A stretch of DNA of 64,000 nucleotides from Protula sp. h YS-2021. Lineage: Eukaryota; Annelida; Polychaeta; Sabellida; Serpulidae. A program made the translations under genes and the position numbers. Below are positions 15,271-26,876 of the stretch, piece by piece. Location: NCBI GenBank assembly GCA_949752745.1, contig OX457026.1:41951894-42015893 (forward strand), written 5' to 3'. Numbering within the stretch: the first letter of the stretch is position 1; each line of letters opens with the position of its first letter. The notes under the pieces were generated by a model that was not told the DNA's origin, did not search any database, and saw nothing but the letters and a program-made list of their open reading frames with translations.

Positions 15271-15702
15271 CCAACTGGTTGCTGAGTCAAGCTTTTCAAA
15301 CTTCTTGCAAACTTTTGAATTCACTTCAACTCGTCCATGGTTGAACCGAACAAGGTCTGATACATTCGTCGTCAATGGAACATCATCATCATAAAGTAAA
15401 ATGATTCTTGCAGCTACAACTAACATGAGCTCCTCTGCCCAAATTGTATTCGCGTTGATAAATGCTAAATCAATGTTGTAAGTTGATAGTAAATGCAGTT
15501 CTTCACATTCATGTAGAAACGAGCTGATGAAACGATCTCTTGGAATAGCCTTTCCCACAGCTTCCCAATGCATATGCAAATTCTTTACTTGCAGCATCCA
15601 ATCCGATTCAAAAGCAGGAAGCTTTGAAAACACATAGTTAGTATAATTCACTTTGAAGACGTCGTCCATAGTCATACATCTGTCAAGAAGTAATGCTGAC
15701 AT
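15265..15702 (-). CDS. First leftward gene: helical protein of unknown function
   Basis: The 145-residue protein (MSALLLDRCMTMDDVF...) has mixed helical character with LAFINANTIWAEELMLVVAARIILLYDDD. I chose the ATG at 15702. The first ATG of the open frame (15753) is only 13 bp from the TATA box and would lie upstream of the transcript start. It is the first gene read from the right inverted repeat. I recognise no family, but part of it resembles the 14168-14512 protein. Confidence 0.55.
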   Translation of the reverse strand: MSALLLDRCMTMDDVFKVNYTNYVFSKLPAFESDWMLQVKNLHMHWEAVGKAIPRDRFISSFLHECEELHLLSTYNIDLAFINANTIWAEELMLVVAARIILLYDDDVPLTTNVSDLVRFNHGRVEVNSKVCKKFEKLDSATSWV

Positions 15703-15765
15703 TGTGAAGTCTTTTCTCGTCACACAATGTATTACTAGTTGACTAGTTGACATGTTTCACTCATG

Positions 15766-15774
15766 CTTTTATAC
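15766..15774 (-). promoter_or_regulatory. TATA box in inner right TIR block
   Basis: Inverted copy of the 1618-1626 box (GTATAAAAG then CATGAGTGAAACATG). It lies 64 bp before the ATG at 15702. Confidence 0.7.
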
Positions 15775-15881
15775 TACTTCCATGTAATCAAAATATGGTG
15801 TGTAACTTTGTTCAAAAATTGCTGACTCAGCAGAATTTTACTTATGTATATGAATGTCTCACTTACAGTTGTACTGCTGAG

Positions 15882-16272
15882 TTCAGAATCGTCTGAAACG
15901 GATAAATATGCAAAAATCACAATTTCGAGGGGGGGGGGTGGTCGACCCAAAAAATGAAAAATGTTCAGAATCGTCTGAAACGGATAAATATACAAAAATC
16001 ACAATTTCGAGGGGGGGTGGTCGACCCAAAAAATGAAAAATGTTCAGAATCGTCTGAAACGGATAAATATACAAAAATCACAAATTCGAGGGGGGGGGGG
16101 GTGGTCGACCCAAAAAATGAAAAATGTTCAGAATCGTCTGAAACGGATAAATATAAAAAAATCACAATTTCGAGGGGGGGGGGTGGTCGACCCAAAAAAT
16201 GAAAAATGTTCAGAATCGTCTGAAACGGATAAATATACAAAAATCACAATTTCGAGGGGGGGGGTGGTCGAC
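15882..16272. repeat. Right-arm 84-bp tandem array with G-runs (5 copies)
   Basis: Five copies of the unit seen at 149-769, inverted, with G-runs of 7 to 12 or so. They start with GTTCAGAATCGTCTGAAACGG at about 15882, 15963, 16047, 16128 and 16209. Confidence 0.95.
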
Positions 16273-16404
16273 CTTTTTAGGGTCTGTTGCCATGGTTACA
16301 CTGATTGACAGGTGGAGTTCGTTGGCTTCATGATGATTGACTCGGCCAACACTTTCAAGCAACTTTCGCTCCAGACTTTCGCTCCAGACAGTATGACCTC
16401 ATTA

Positions 16405-16594
16405 TGACGTCATCATGACGTCATTATCACGTCATGGATGGCCGCGCCTATCCTAACGCTTATCATGACTTCCGCTCCAGACAACACTTCCGGTCCAGAC
16501 GCTATGACGTCACTTCCAGACAGTATGACGTCACAAAGTGACCCAGAAATCCGCTCCAGACATGATGACGTCATTTCCAGACAGTATGACGTCA
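16405..16594. repeat. CRE octamer cluster at the outer right end
   Basis: Six perfect TGACGTCA octamers (16405, 16416, 16505, 16527, 16566, 16587) lie in 190 bp, mixed with CCGCTCCAGACA units. A 36-bp segment with TTCCAGACAGTATGACGTCA occurs twice. The left arm begins with the same octamer at base 1, so this probably belongs to the element's outer end. Confidence 0.8.
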
Positions 16595-16639
16595 CAAAGT
16601 GACCCAGAACCCCTCTTTTCCTACTACTCGCACTACCCA

Positions 16640-18650
16640 GCGAGAGCTGGACATTGAGGTCTGTCTCCGGCAAACTCTGCTGACATGACATTTTGCTTGG
16701 GCGGTACTGCTGCAAGGCATCTGTTGCGGTGGCCTCTGGTGGTGGATTGTATCCCAGAGTTGACTGACGACATTATGGAGACAGTGGTGGCGACCAGAAT
16801 GATGGGGTGCGTTATTTACATTGTCTGATGTTTAGACGGCCTCGTTCGCCGCTTTAACTGAGAGTTCAGTGATGGAGATCTATGTCCCATGCCCGTAATA
16901 TTTGTAATAGTTGCATTGCTACTTTCAAGCTCGTGCACCGATAACAGTGATCTTTGCACAGGTGACTTGAGCGATTTCTTTGCGTAATTTTTTTTCTTCG
17001 ATGGGGGCTTGATGCGTGTTGCCATCGGCTCAGTATCCAAATCCCTACGCTCGTTCTGGAGGTGCGTACCTTGAGCTCTGTGGCAGATCGTGTCTCCACA
17101 GCAGGTGTGCAGAATGACGACACTGTTTGCTGCAATTCCTTTACCTATCTATTACGTACTTTACGCGATCGCAGTCTGTTAATAACTTTCCACTGTTTAA
17201 GCGATAAAACTAAATATATTTTACATGTTACTGTTCCATCGGAGTCTTGGTCTATAAAGCGGATGTAGCTATCTTGACGATAGCGCCGTTCTTCGCAGCC
17301 TTTGGCACCACAGAATGAGGACATGGGTGGGCCCGCTACACTCTTGTATGAGATTCTACTCCTACAGAATCGGGGGAATCCACTGATGATTGCATCGCGC
17401 TCTGTGTTCTACTCTTACGAAAGCGCGGGAATTCTCCCACAACTGAGTTACTAATTTCTTAGCAAGCCCGCGTTTCCTGGCTCCGGGAACAGTGTCAAGC
17501 TGGATAAGAGAGCTTGTAGTGAAAACACTACAAAAAAGCGGAAGAAGCAGTGGAATCCTGAAACTCATATTGTGTTGTGGACGCGCTCCCGATTTTTAGC
17601 TCTCAGTTCGATTGAGAAGAAACTGGTGTCAAAACGACAGAAAGACTTGTCGGTTACTGCGCAAAACATCTCCCCTCCAGAGATCCTGTATTGGTGTCTA
17701 CATGCCACAAAATTTGAGCTAGTACGTATTCACAAGTTTCCGCTCTAACAGCAATTAACGGTAGAAATAGTTTTTGTACTCCCGTGTCTTTCGGTTTTAG
17801 TACCATTGCTATAAGACGAATACGGCACTGCAAAAACAACGAGACTACTAACCATAGACACTGTATTAGCTTTACTTACCTGCAACAGGCATCAAGGGTG
17901 GATTGACCAGGAACTGCAGGTACATAATCCTTAACTATTTCTCTCCCTTTCACTTGATCACATCACCAGGAGCGATTTTCAACAACAAAATGACAACTGG
18001 GGAGTAAATGGGTAGGTTGCCAATGAGGGGAGCACAAGCCAGGAAAATTTTTCAAGAATCAAGATCCATCAATGAAGTTCAATGAAGTACGTTTGAGAAA
18101 CAATTTTATGATACTTTTCTAGGGGCGGCTGTAAGTCATTTGTGATGACAAAAGCATTTTACAAATCAATACTTTGAAAACAGAATCGAAATCAGAATTT
18201 TATTCAGCCCCTGGTCACGTTCTTCTCATCCGGTTCTGTTAAGAAACGCTGCCTCTGAGGAAAAATTTCTTAGCATTTAGATAAGAAACATGGTTATTTG
18301 TATTCATTGTCTTGCTTAGGCATGTGATTTCATCATCTGCACAGTCGTGGAACTTGATTCATATAACAGAACTAATTTATGTACAAAATGTTCGCATCTA
18401 ATTTTTGTTTGCCATGTTTTATTTTGCACAAAATAAAGCATAGCCCTTACTCTTTAATGTGTGACTGTATTGAGCCCATGCAATGTTAAAATCCATATCG
18501 TTTAAACAAATCTGTCGCTTCTGATACAAAATGCTTGGTTCGGTCAATGTTCTTTATGATCACGGAATGATAACGCATTCCAAAATCCATACTATACATC
18601 AAACGTGTGTACATTTTTTGTTTTCTAACAATTTCATCTGTTTATTACAG
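16640..18650. other. Host flank without recognised gene
   Basis: Mixed-composition sequence follows the Polinton. No frame here shows a family I recognise. It may hold introns of the gene whose last exon starts at 18651. Confidence 0.5.
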
Positions 18651-19249
18651 ATGACTCACAGGAAGGAGATTACGTTGACATCCATACAACGAACGCAGAA
18701 ACTGATGACGTCACCGAGTCAAGGCAGGGAGCGGAATACATCTATTCTGGCGAGGGCTTGCAGCCAACCATAACCATAGATAATCCAGCTTCCGCTTCCT
18801 TAGATGGCAAAACTGATGGAACTTGGAACAAGGCAGTAGAACAGGGTGTACACAACGCCATTGCTAAGACTAATAAATACGAAGAAAGTCGTGAGCATAT
18901 CACTAGTGAAGACAAAAATGGTGTTCATTATTCAAAGGTACACAAGAGTAAGTTATACATCGGCGGGAAAAATGTAGAAAATTCCACTGGCGATAAAAAC
19001 AATCCACAGCGTGTAAGTAACGACTTTGAAAACCCTGAAATAGACATGCAAGAAAATGAGGTATATGCTGGAGGTGACATCGATGATAATGAAAGAAACA
19101 TCACCGGACCGGAAGGCGCAAATGAGGGTAGCAGGGCTGGTAACAACGAACAACTCCATGACATGCAGAACCCTCAAGTGAAACGCGAAAGCAGAAGTTC
19201 TGATATTAAAATGGAAGAAAACGATGTATATGCAAGAAATGATATTTAG
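18651..19249 (+). CDS. Terminal exon of a host gene, tyrosine-rich cytoplasmic-tail-like
   Basis: A pyrimidine-rich acceptor (CTGTTTATTACAG) ends at 18650. The frame with two leading bases is open to the TAG at 19247-19249, about 198 codons. The protein is acidic, Asn/Glu/Gly-rich and disordered. Spaced tyrosine motifs EGDYVDI, AEYIYSG, NEVYAGG and NDVYARN resemble phosphotyrosine docking motifs in tails of membrane receptors. No signal peptide or membrane segment is in this exon; upstream exons are not found. The last codons and stop fall in an AT-rich repeat. Confidence 0.5.
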
Positions 19250-19540
19250 AGAGATCAAAAACATTTATTGATATCAAAAATGATTTAATGATCTCTAAAA
19301 TTGATATTTAGCATCAAAAGTTCAATTCTTAATAGAAAGTAAATATTTGAAAGCAAAATCTCAATTTTGAGTTCATTAATGTATTTTCGTTTTATCGATA
19401 TTAAAAATTTATTTGAGATAACAATTATACAATTATTGATAAATAAATTGATGAAATCTACATCGATTTATTTATATCTTTAATTATATTTCGCTTTCAA
19501 AAATTAGCGTTAAATGTTAAGATGGAATCCATATATATAT
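19240..19540. repeat. AT-rich GATATCAAAAAT-type repeat, partial copy
   Basis: The run from ATATTTAGAGA to TCTAAAATT matches about 44553-44610, and the end (TTAAATGTTAAGATGGAATCC) matches the terminal repeat of the elements at 44366-46109 and 58935-61150. The left terminus is missing. Confidence 0.75.
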
Positions 19541-21150
19541 ACAGCAGGCATTTGCAAAATTTTCCCTGCATTGCAAATTTTACAATGTGTAGTGTATCCC
19601 GTAATCATTGTAGTAGTAGTAACCTTGTACTTTATCTAGAATGTAGTGAAAAAATTGTGTTTGTGCATGTGTTAGTGGTCTATTTCTAGTTTGCCATATT
19701 AATTATTGAAATACAAAACGAAAATCAGCTGGTGCTAGTTATGAAAAGTTTCCAATGAAAATAGAGCATATGCACAGCGATTCTAAAGCATGTACTCTGC
19801 ATTGTAAAATAGACAGTTATTCTTTTCAGTCGTTGCAATTTGTTTAAACCGACCTGAGCATTATATGAAAACATCAGTACATAAAAACGCTTTCTTTCTT
19901 CTTTCTTTCTTCCTTCCTTCCTTCCATTGTAGTTTTTTTCCTTTGTTATCGTTTCGGCAAAAACTGGCCAAAAAATAAATAAACGGATGACTTTAAGAGA
20001 AACATAATAATACGTTCGTCATACGTTCGTCCAATTATTTTTGATAGCAATGTTGGCTATGAAGCCTTCTACCAAATATAAATTTTGTCAAAATTGGTGG
20101 CTTTCAAGGTTGGGCACTATGTCCAAGGACATTATTGTAAAGGATCACTTCTGCTAAATTTTACTTTTCACCAGCTGTGAGTACTTTCGGTACATTCAGA
20201 TTCCAGTGAGGTTAGTTAATCGCAATCACTAATCGATTTCCCGAAAACATCAGGTTGATACCTTATACTGTACACCAGGTGTAACACCCCACGCAATCAT
20301 GCAAACTCCTTTGTTGTTTTATGACTCACTCGGCCATGCCCCAAAAACAATAGCTAAAGCCCTTGTTAACCACCCCTTCTTAAAAAAATACTTTTCTGTG
20401 TATGACCAACGTCTTCCTAGGGGGAGGGAGAGGGGGAAGGGGTAACACGGTGATTTTCTCCGGTTTTGTCAAAAGTGCTCTAAAGAGCATTCCAATTTCT
20501 TACATGTTAATGAAATATGTTATTTGAGTTGTGCTGTTATAACTCACACAAATACCAGAGGCTTAACTAAAGCGTCCAGAGCATACTGGGGTTCTTTATA
20601 CAGTAAAGCTTGCACTTTGTCCGGTTTATTGAGGTTTCTTTATCATGGGAATGAAAGAAAAATAAAAAGGGATTGAAAAATCTGTCCAGCATGGTGAGTT
20701 TATATATCATATGTCCAGTTAGTTATATCTGCCATGTTCATAGCTGTGCAGTAGAATAGAAATTTGTTGATTCCTTCGCGTTCTGATTTTATGACATGTC
20801 AAAGAAAAGATTGTAAGCATTTTTGTTTCACTTATTCACTGAGTAAAACATGTAATCATTTACATTACACATTGTATAAATAATAAAAAAATGAACTGCT
20901 TAAAAATGATGTTTTGAATGAACGCCATTTGAATACAAACCTAGAGCCGGTGTAATAGTTTCAATCGCACCAGCAGCAAACGAGTGCATAATAATACCAT
21001 CCGACATATCGACAAAAAAAGCCGTCTCATAGAAGATTCTAGATCTTTGTGCCGCTTTTGTAATATTTACTTGCTCAAAAGTATAATTCGTACAGTGAGA
21101 ACCTAAATTGTCAACGCGCTATTTCAAACTTTCAAAGGCTATGACGGACA
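19540..21150. other. No gene seen; CTTT/CCTT microsatellite at 19889-19925
   Basis: AT-rich non-coding sequence with a pyrimidine microsatellite (CTTTCTTT...CCTTCCTT). Nothing else is recognised. Confidence 0.6.
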
Positions 21151-21330
21151 CAATTCTAGTTTTTTAATTTTTTCTTCTTCCGCCGAATCGGTTTCCAGAC
21201 ATCTCCTCCAAGACCGCTGAAGCTAGACCAACCAAACTTGGCACATGTATGGAGGGTCATCTGAAGTGGTGCAACTGATAAAAATGTTTGACCTTGACCT
21301 TACTTCGGTCTAGTTTTGCATTGAAATTAT
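21150..21330. repeat. Dispersed repeat with TTGACCTTGACCTT
   Basis: The block TTTCCAGACATCTCCTCC...TTGGCACATGTATGGAGGGTCAT...TTTGACCTTGACCTTAC resembles the repeat flanking the satellite at 47150-47450 (TTTCCAGAAAACTCCTCC...TTGGCACAGTGATAGAGGGTGAC...TTGACCTTGA). They look like copies of one family. Confidence 0.7.
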
Positions 21331-21408
21331 GTTGGATAAACCGACGTAAATCGATCGTTCCCACGATGTCGGCTTAAACGATTCCACTGTATTAAAATTA
21401 ACTATAAG

Positions 21409-21900
21409 AACTAGAGCCTCATTTCGCTAGCGAAATGTTAAACACTTGACAAAAATTAAAACGGAAAAATGCTCCCTTCAATGGGTTATTTCTTGAATAA
21501 TATATTGCAAAAACACAGCTTATTGACTTAAGGTTTTATTGGCTGATCAGGCATACGCCGTGTTATCTATTTACGCAGTGAGAGCCCCCACAAAGCTAAG
21601 CAACTGTGTGATCTGTGCTGTGCGTGAAATGCTCCGCATTTACTTGCAAAAAATACACTCTTTTCACATGGCGTTTTAAACAAGAAAACGAAATCGAAGG
21701 CGAAAATAACAAGTGTCATGCATACGTTCATATCAAGTTCTACCGAAGTCCCAAGTTTCGTGGCCCTAGGGCCCGTAGTGGCAGTGAAGAAGATGACACA
21801 AGAAATACGATCACTTTCAAGAAGAAAAAGATACCAACGGCTGCTCGCACACATTCTAAAAGCCCTTGCAAGTCAAAGGCTTGTCAAGTGTTAATTAACT
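21409..21900. repeat. Dispersed repeat A, copy 1
   Basis: Begins ACTAGAGCCTCATTTCGC with a CGCTAGCG palindrome. It is closely similar to 25518-26035 over about 480 bp, including a short shared reading frame (KCSAFTCK and FTWRFKQENEIEGEN). The shared frame may mean it descends from a coding element, but no family is recognised. Confidence 0.8.
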
Positions 21901-23800
21901 GTTTGTCGGTCCTTAATTCTGGCCAGTGATGGAGGGGGCGGGGGCTGTACGCATTAAAACTCCGGGAAACAGATATAAAAATTTACTTAAACATGTTTGG
22001 TTTGGGTGGGGGTTAGGGGGGTGGTAGTGAAGTAATGTTACTATAGAGTGAATGTGATTATTTTCTCAAAATATGCCTTTTAAATGTCTAAAACCAACGA
22101 ATACGTGTCTAACATGTTTGGATTGTGCACCCTGAACGACATTTTCATTGTGAATGCTAAGCCGTAATACCATGTTGATTTTTAAAGTTTTTCTTGGTTT
22201 TCTGGCACATTTACACATAAATATTGCATTTTAATAGCTTATCGTGTTTCTCAAGCAGTGACAAATCTGGAGATACCTCATTTATTAAAATCGGTCAGAC
22301 AATAACAATCACAGACTTAAAATTAACATTTTGCAGTTTTCCTAACTTTAAGAGCGATTTTCTCGAGTGCTGTTAACCCTAATATTACAGGTTTGTGCAC
22401 GAACCCCTTCAATTTTAGGATAAAAATCAAGTAACTCAAATAACATAATATACAGAAAATGTCCATTCAGTGGCTACTTTTCATAAAATTTGAAATGGAA
22501 GCTTTGCCTAAAATCTGGGCAATAACTAAATAACTCATGGGGCACTCATGCAGTGGGAATACATAGAACAGCCGCCTGTGGACCTAGAGCACGAGGGGTC
22601 AGGGTTATACATACGTTTGATTAGGCGTGGGTGACACTGCATCCAGGTCACTGTGAAGAGGTCAGTATATGTAAACTGTGTGAAAATCTATGCAGAAAAC
22701 CCCGGTCTTCGTTCTCACTTCTCGGGAACATATACTGAAATATGTGACATTAGTTCCTTATTGATGCCAGGGGGGCAGGGGGCTCAGTCAGGTAATATTT
22801 TCTTGGGATTAATATACGTTTCAGCAGATTCAATATCCGCGTTATTTTACACAGTTTCAGTCTCTCCACAGTAGTTAATCCGAATACGATCAAACCTAAT
22901 TGTTGGATAATCCCGAAAAAAAGAAAAGAAAAAAGCTCGGTCCAAACGATATTGATCACGTATTTATGGAAAAAAATGGGTGAATGGTTTTCTTAATTTC
23001 ACATACATTGCATGTCGAGTGTTTCACTAACCCCACCGCTAAAACACATAATGACGTGGGATCTCAGAATGATGTTCAGCTACTAGGAAGTCACCGAGGA
23101 GAACTTTTTGTACCTAGCGATCAAGTTACACAAGTACGCTGCCGGAGATACAGCAAAACTGTTTGCGCGAAGCTGTGATCGCTGCTTATAATGCTGGAGG
23201 AAATACACTTCCGACTTGATGAAACACGACAAGTGTCGTGTTCGCTTAAAGCCACAACGGCGAGTTAAAAGCTATTGAGACAAACAGGCTAAAGAATCAA
23301 CCACGCATAGACCTGAAAGAGGAAAGAAAAAGACAATGCATTGTCGAAGTCTACAAATCCTCCCCCTACCCTGCTCATTCATGCCCTGCTATGGGCTCAA
23401 AGGACAGCCAGAGAGTATGGGAGGAGTAGAGCGAGCCGGAAGAGGGTCAAATTAAGCATATTTGTGTCATCAGAAATGGTTGCGGAGTCTTTTTTCAGCT
23501 CGGGGTGGTAGGCAGGGGATTGATGTTAGCTCCAATTGCATCAGCTAAGCGAATGCAGTGGGTTAGATCACCGAAATCAAAATTAACGCCAACTGAGGCT
23601 TTCGGTCATTCTTTTTTTTAAAGAAAGGTTAGATACAGACTAGAAGTCTGTGGTTATCTCTCCACTCTAAGCATTCCGCAACACCGTCCGCCAGTCAGGG
23701 GTATAAAGTGACTATCGAGAGCCTTGATCTAGATAAGCCGGCTCTAGTGACAGCATCGGAAGTATGGCTAGGGATACCTCTAGCCCACAACTTAGATTTT
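21900..23800. other. No gene seen
   Basis: Mixed AT-rich sequence with short homopolymer and G-rich patches. No frame of note, no clear repeat boundary. Confidence 0.5.
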
Positions 23801-24403
23801 TTTGTTTTTTTTCCCCTTTATTTTCTTAAATAATATACAATATACAGTACATAGTCAAACTTGCATACATTAATTACGTACAGGCATATCATAACACTAA
23901 GTTTAAATTACCGATAATTTTGTCCATTTAGAAAGTTTTTTCTTAAATGAATAGTAAAAAAAGCCGAAATGAACAGAGAACCCTCTCCCCTGCCCCTTTA
24001 TGTTTCCAGGCTCTCACCAGCACCTATAGCATCTCTCAGAAGTACTGCTGAATAAAACGTTCACTTTTATGGCATAGTGGTGCATAATTTTCCCATTTTT
24101 TTATTGAAAATTTCACCGAAAGCGATTGTTTATCAACATGTATTCTTTTGTATATTTCATTCAGGATGACGAAGGACGACACAAATTTGTTGTATCCGCG
24201 CATTATGCAAATGTTGTTTTTTATTACCATAAGCATTAGATTCAGGGCTGAATTCTCGACACCAAAGATAAACTCCATAGGTGATATTACAATATTTTCT
24301 GTAGGGTTTATTGCATTAAAAATTTCTCGAATCCACTTTTTCGTTGTGTAACAATCAATTAATGCATGTATTAATGTATCTCTTGTTAAATTACACAAAT
24401 GAC
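23800..24403 (-). mobile_element. L1/Tx1-like LINE, 3' segment
   Basis: The minus strand encodes CHLCNLTRDTLIHALIDC, a CxxC...H...C motif typical of the LINE C-terminus, then a frame to 24036 ending KKWENYAPL. An A-rich tract at about 23797-23822 (minus strand) suggests the 3' end. It is continuous with 26728-26876 once the hAT-like insert and one copy of its target duplication are discounted. Confidence 0.8.
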
Positions 24404-24773
24404 TAGGGGTGTGACGGTACGCCATGTCCACGGTTCGATTCGGTTCGGTACACTTAAGTTATTCGGTTCGGTTCGTTTTTTTCGGTACGATTTTGCAAAA
24501 ATTATTAAAATTTTGCCGAAATGATAAATATTTGTATTTAGCTAAATATTTATGGTATAACACCCAATAATGGCTTTTACCCATGTGACTGAAACAGAAA
24601 CACCAGTTTATAAAATTTATGAAGCACAAATTGATAAATTAAAAGATTACTTTTCAAAAAAATAATACATCACTCCTTTAATATTTATTCAGTGACGAAG
24701 CATCTCAAACAGGTCTCCCCAAAGAAGGAGACCTAATAATGATTTTATTAATCATAAAATTGCTTTGCTTATT

Positions 24774-25094
24774 ATCCCCTCGCCCAACTTTGTCCGTCCG
24801 TCCGTCCCGCTTTTAGGTAGTGGTCTTGTATGCACAACTCCTCCGAACGGGTAAGCACGCACATTTCAAATCCTATACAGATTTACTCCTCATGTATTGT
24901 AGTTGTGCACCTTGTATTCAGTTTTTCCAGCTTTTCATTTATTTAGCCAAAATTGAGGTCGCAACTTAGCATAATTTTCGACTATAAAGGCTCTATGGTC
25001 TACGTCTTGTATGCACAACTCCGACGAACGGGTAAGCACCCACATTTCAAATCCTATACAGATTTACTCCTCATGTAAAAAAGGGCGAGGGGAT
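24774..25094. mobile_element. Nested small element with 12-bp inverted ends
   Basis: ATCCCCTCGCCC at 24774-24785 is the exact inverse of GGGCGAGGGGAT at 25083-25094. Inside, a ~73-bp block (GTCTTGTATGCACAACTCC...ACTCCTCATGTA) is duplicated at 24824 and 25005. The TTTGTCCGTCCGTCCGTCC stretch is a motif I associate with molluscan repeats. Confidence 0.7.
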
Positions 25095-25517
25095 TTGCAG
25101 CATTCCGGTGCTCTTGTTTAACAAGGTGTTCATTTTTTAACAACAAATGTCTCGGAATTCTCGTGAAATATTTAAAAAGTCACAGGAACTACAATTAAGC
25201 ATAAATATCTCAAATAACAATCAATATACCTATCATTCCACATCACCAATTAAGTTAAAAACACCGTATTATTTAAAATAACAATTCTGAAACAAATCAG
25301 AAACCAGATAGTTTTTTTTTGGCAGGCCAGGCTATCCCAGAATAGACTACCGAAAATTCGAATGTCAAAGAAATCAAATAATGCCTCACTTTTCTGATAA
25401 CAAAGGGTAAAAATAAGTTGAACAATGTAAATGTTTTTTTTAGTGAAAGAAAAACAAAAATATTGAAAAATGGAATCTACATTGGCTGCTTATCAAAATA
25501 TCGGTAGTTCAGTATTA

Positions 25518-26035
25518 AACTAGAACCTCATTTCGCCAGCGAAATGTTAAACACTTAACAAAAATGAAAACGCAAGAATACTTCCTTCAATGGCTTATTT
25601 CTTGAAGAATATATTGCAAACAACACAGCTTGAATTCGTCTTATAAGCCGAGTAGTGTTTGGCTTTTGTTGACTTAAAGGTTTCATTGACTGATCAGGCA
25701 TACGCCGTGTTATCTATTTGCGCAGTGAGAGCTCGCACAAACGCTGAGCAACTTTGTACTGTGTGCTATGCGTGAAATGCTCCGCATTTACTTGCAAAAC
25801 ATACACTCTTTTCACATGGCGTTTTAAACAAGAAAACGAAATCGAAGGCGAAAATAAAAAGTGTCATGCACGCGTTCATATCAGGTTCTACCTAAGTCCC
25901 AAGTTTCGTAGCTCTAGGGCCCGTAGTGAAAGTGGAGGTGATGACACAAGATATTCGATCACTGTCAAGAAAAAAAGATACCAAGGGCTGCTCGCACAAG
26001 TTCATAAACACCTTGCAAGCCAAAGGCTTGTTAAA
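25518..26035. repeat. Dispersed repeat A, copy 2
   Basis: Second copy of 21409-21900, in the same orientation, inside the hAT-like element, so it inserted there later or was carried along with it. Confidence 0.8.
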
Positions 26036-26727
26036 TGTTAATAATCTATTGAAATTTAAAGGTTTTAAAAATTTATTTGTATTTCCTTTTTTCATATTTT
26101 TTTGTTTATAAGGAAACAAAATAATTTGTTTATGTAGTCTGCAACTTAAAATTATGAAATATTGAAAAAAAATCAATTTCTGTGACATTCGAATTAACGG
26201 TATAGTCTATTGGGGAACAGCCTGCTAGAAAATATCTGGTTTCTTATTTGTTTCAGAATTCGTATTTTAAATAATACGATGTTGAAAGTATAGCCTGTAA
26301 CAATCATTGCAGTTTTGCACTAATTTAAGTTTCAGTATATCACATAGCAATCATTCAGTTTTGTTAGCAAATTCAACTTAAGAACATTTACAGAGTTTTT
26401 TAGTTACAACGCCATAAACAAAACGCCTTTAAACTTATTATAAGAAGCTTTAAACCTTGAAGTTTACTTAGGAAACATAATGCTAATGTCGCTAAGGGAA
26501 GATTTCATATTAAAATGTCGAGTGATAAGTTCTCAAAATTTACATATTTTTCTTTTACAAAAAAGCGCGAAGCAGTATTTTATGTTATCGCTTCTACTAT
26601 CAGTGAAAAAATTAAACTGCCAAAAAACCCCGACAATACCGCGGTTTTTCTCTTTCGGTTTTTTAACCGAATCGAACCGAAAAACCGCGGTCGGTTTTCG
26701 GTTACGGTACGAACCGTCACACCCCTA

Positions 26728-26876
26728 CAAATGACATGTATCGTCTCCCTTTATTTTCCACTTTACCAAATCTGAGCCGCAATTGATTACATTGTGTATA
26801 ATTTTAAAATGTAACGCGAGCAATTTTGGTTCTTTTACCGATCTTCTAGTGAGTTTTAAACGTCTATATTTTACAG
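26728..26876 (-). mobile_element. L1/Tx1-like LINE, middle fragment
   Basis: Minus-strand coding is open across this piece (for example LLALHFKIIHNVINCGS and KWKIKGDDTCHLC, where the last residues cross into the target duplication). It links the 24036-24403 piece to the upstream LINE piece. Confidence 0.75.

Larger units (their letters stand above)
15735..16410. repeat. Right terminal inverted repeat
   Basis: The reverse complement matches 1508-1667 (inner block), then the 84-bp array, then 1-165 (outer block). The array joins the inner block directly at about 15885, without the 740-bp segment found on the left. Small differences from the left arm (array copy number, GACCTC for GACGTC near 16397) show the arms have drifted. 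Confidence 0.9.
1..16610. mobile_element. Polinton/Maverick (adintovirus-like) integrated element
   Basis: The stretch carries the diagnostic Polinton gene set: protein-primed family B DNA polymerase, retroviral-type integrase with chromodomain, packaging ATPase, major capsid protein, penton, pVI-like protein and an adenain-like protease remnant. Inverted copies of the same sequence flank it (1-1670 and about 15735-16410). The left end is cut by the window, so the true 5' boundary and the target-site duplication cannot be seen. The right boundary is uncertain: terminal-style repeats continue to about 16610, and I set the end there. Genes face inward from both ends and converge near 7.1 kb. 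The element looks mostly intact but has a truncated protease and one probable frameshift. Confidence 0.93.
24404..26727. mobile_element. hAT-like non-autonomous transposon
   Basis: Termini are inverted: TAGGGGTGTGACGGTACG at the left, and the right end reads TAGGGGTGTGACGGTTCG on the minus strand. Both are followed by CGGTTCGATTCGG-rich subterminal sequence. A perfect 8-bp duplication, CAAATGAC, lies at 24396-24403 and 26728-26735, the length made by hAT transposases. No transposase frame is visible in the 2324 bp. It contains two further inserts (24774-25094 and repeat A at 25518-26035). Confidence 0.9.

Noticed and set aside
15774..16308. 60-90-codon frames in the right arm
   Set aside because: Same tandem array, inverted.
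16413..16715. 100-codon minus-strand frame in the CRE region
   Set aside because: Made of the repeated TGACGTCA/CCAGACA units; no coding sign.
17862..17925. Possible small minus-strand exon between CTGCAG and TTGCAG|GTAAGT
   Set aside because: Good donor, but only about 33 bases and no partner exons or recognisable domain.
18531..18773. 80-codon frame overlapping the 18651 exon
   Set aside because: Crosses the splice acceptor in a frame different from the long exon frame.
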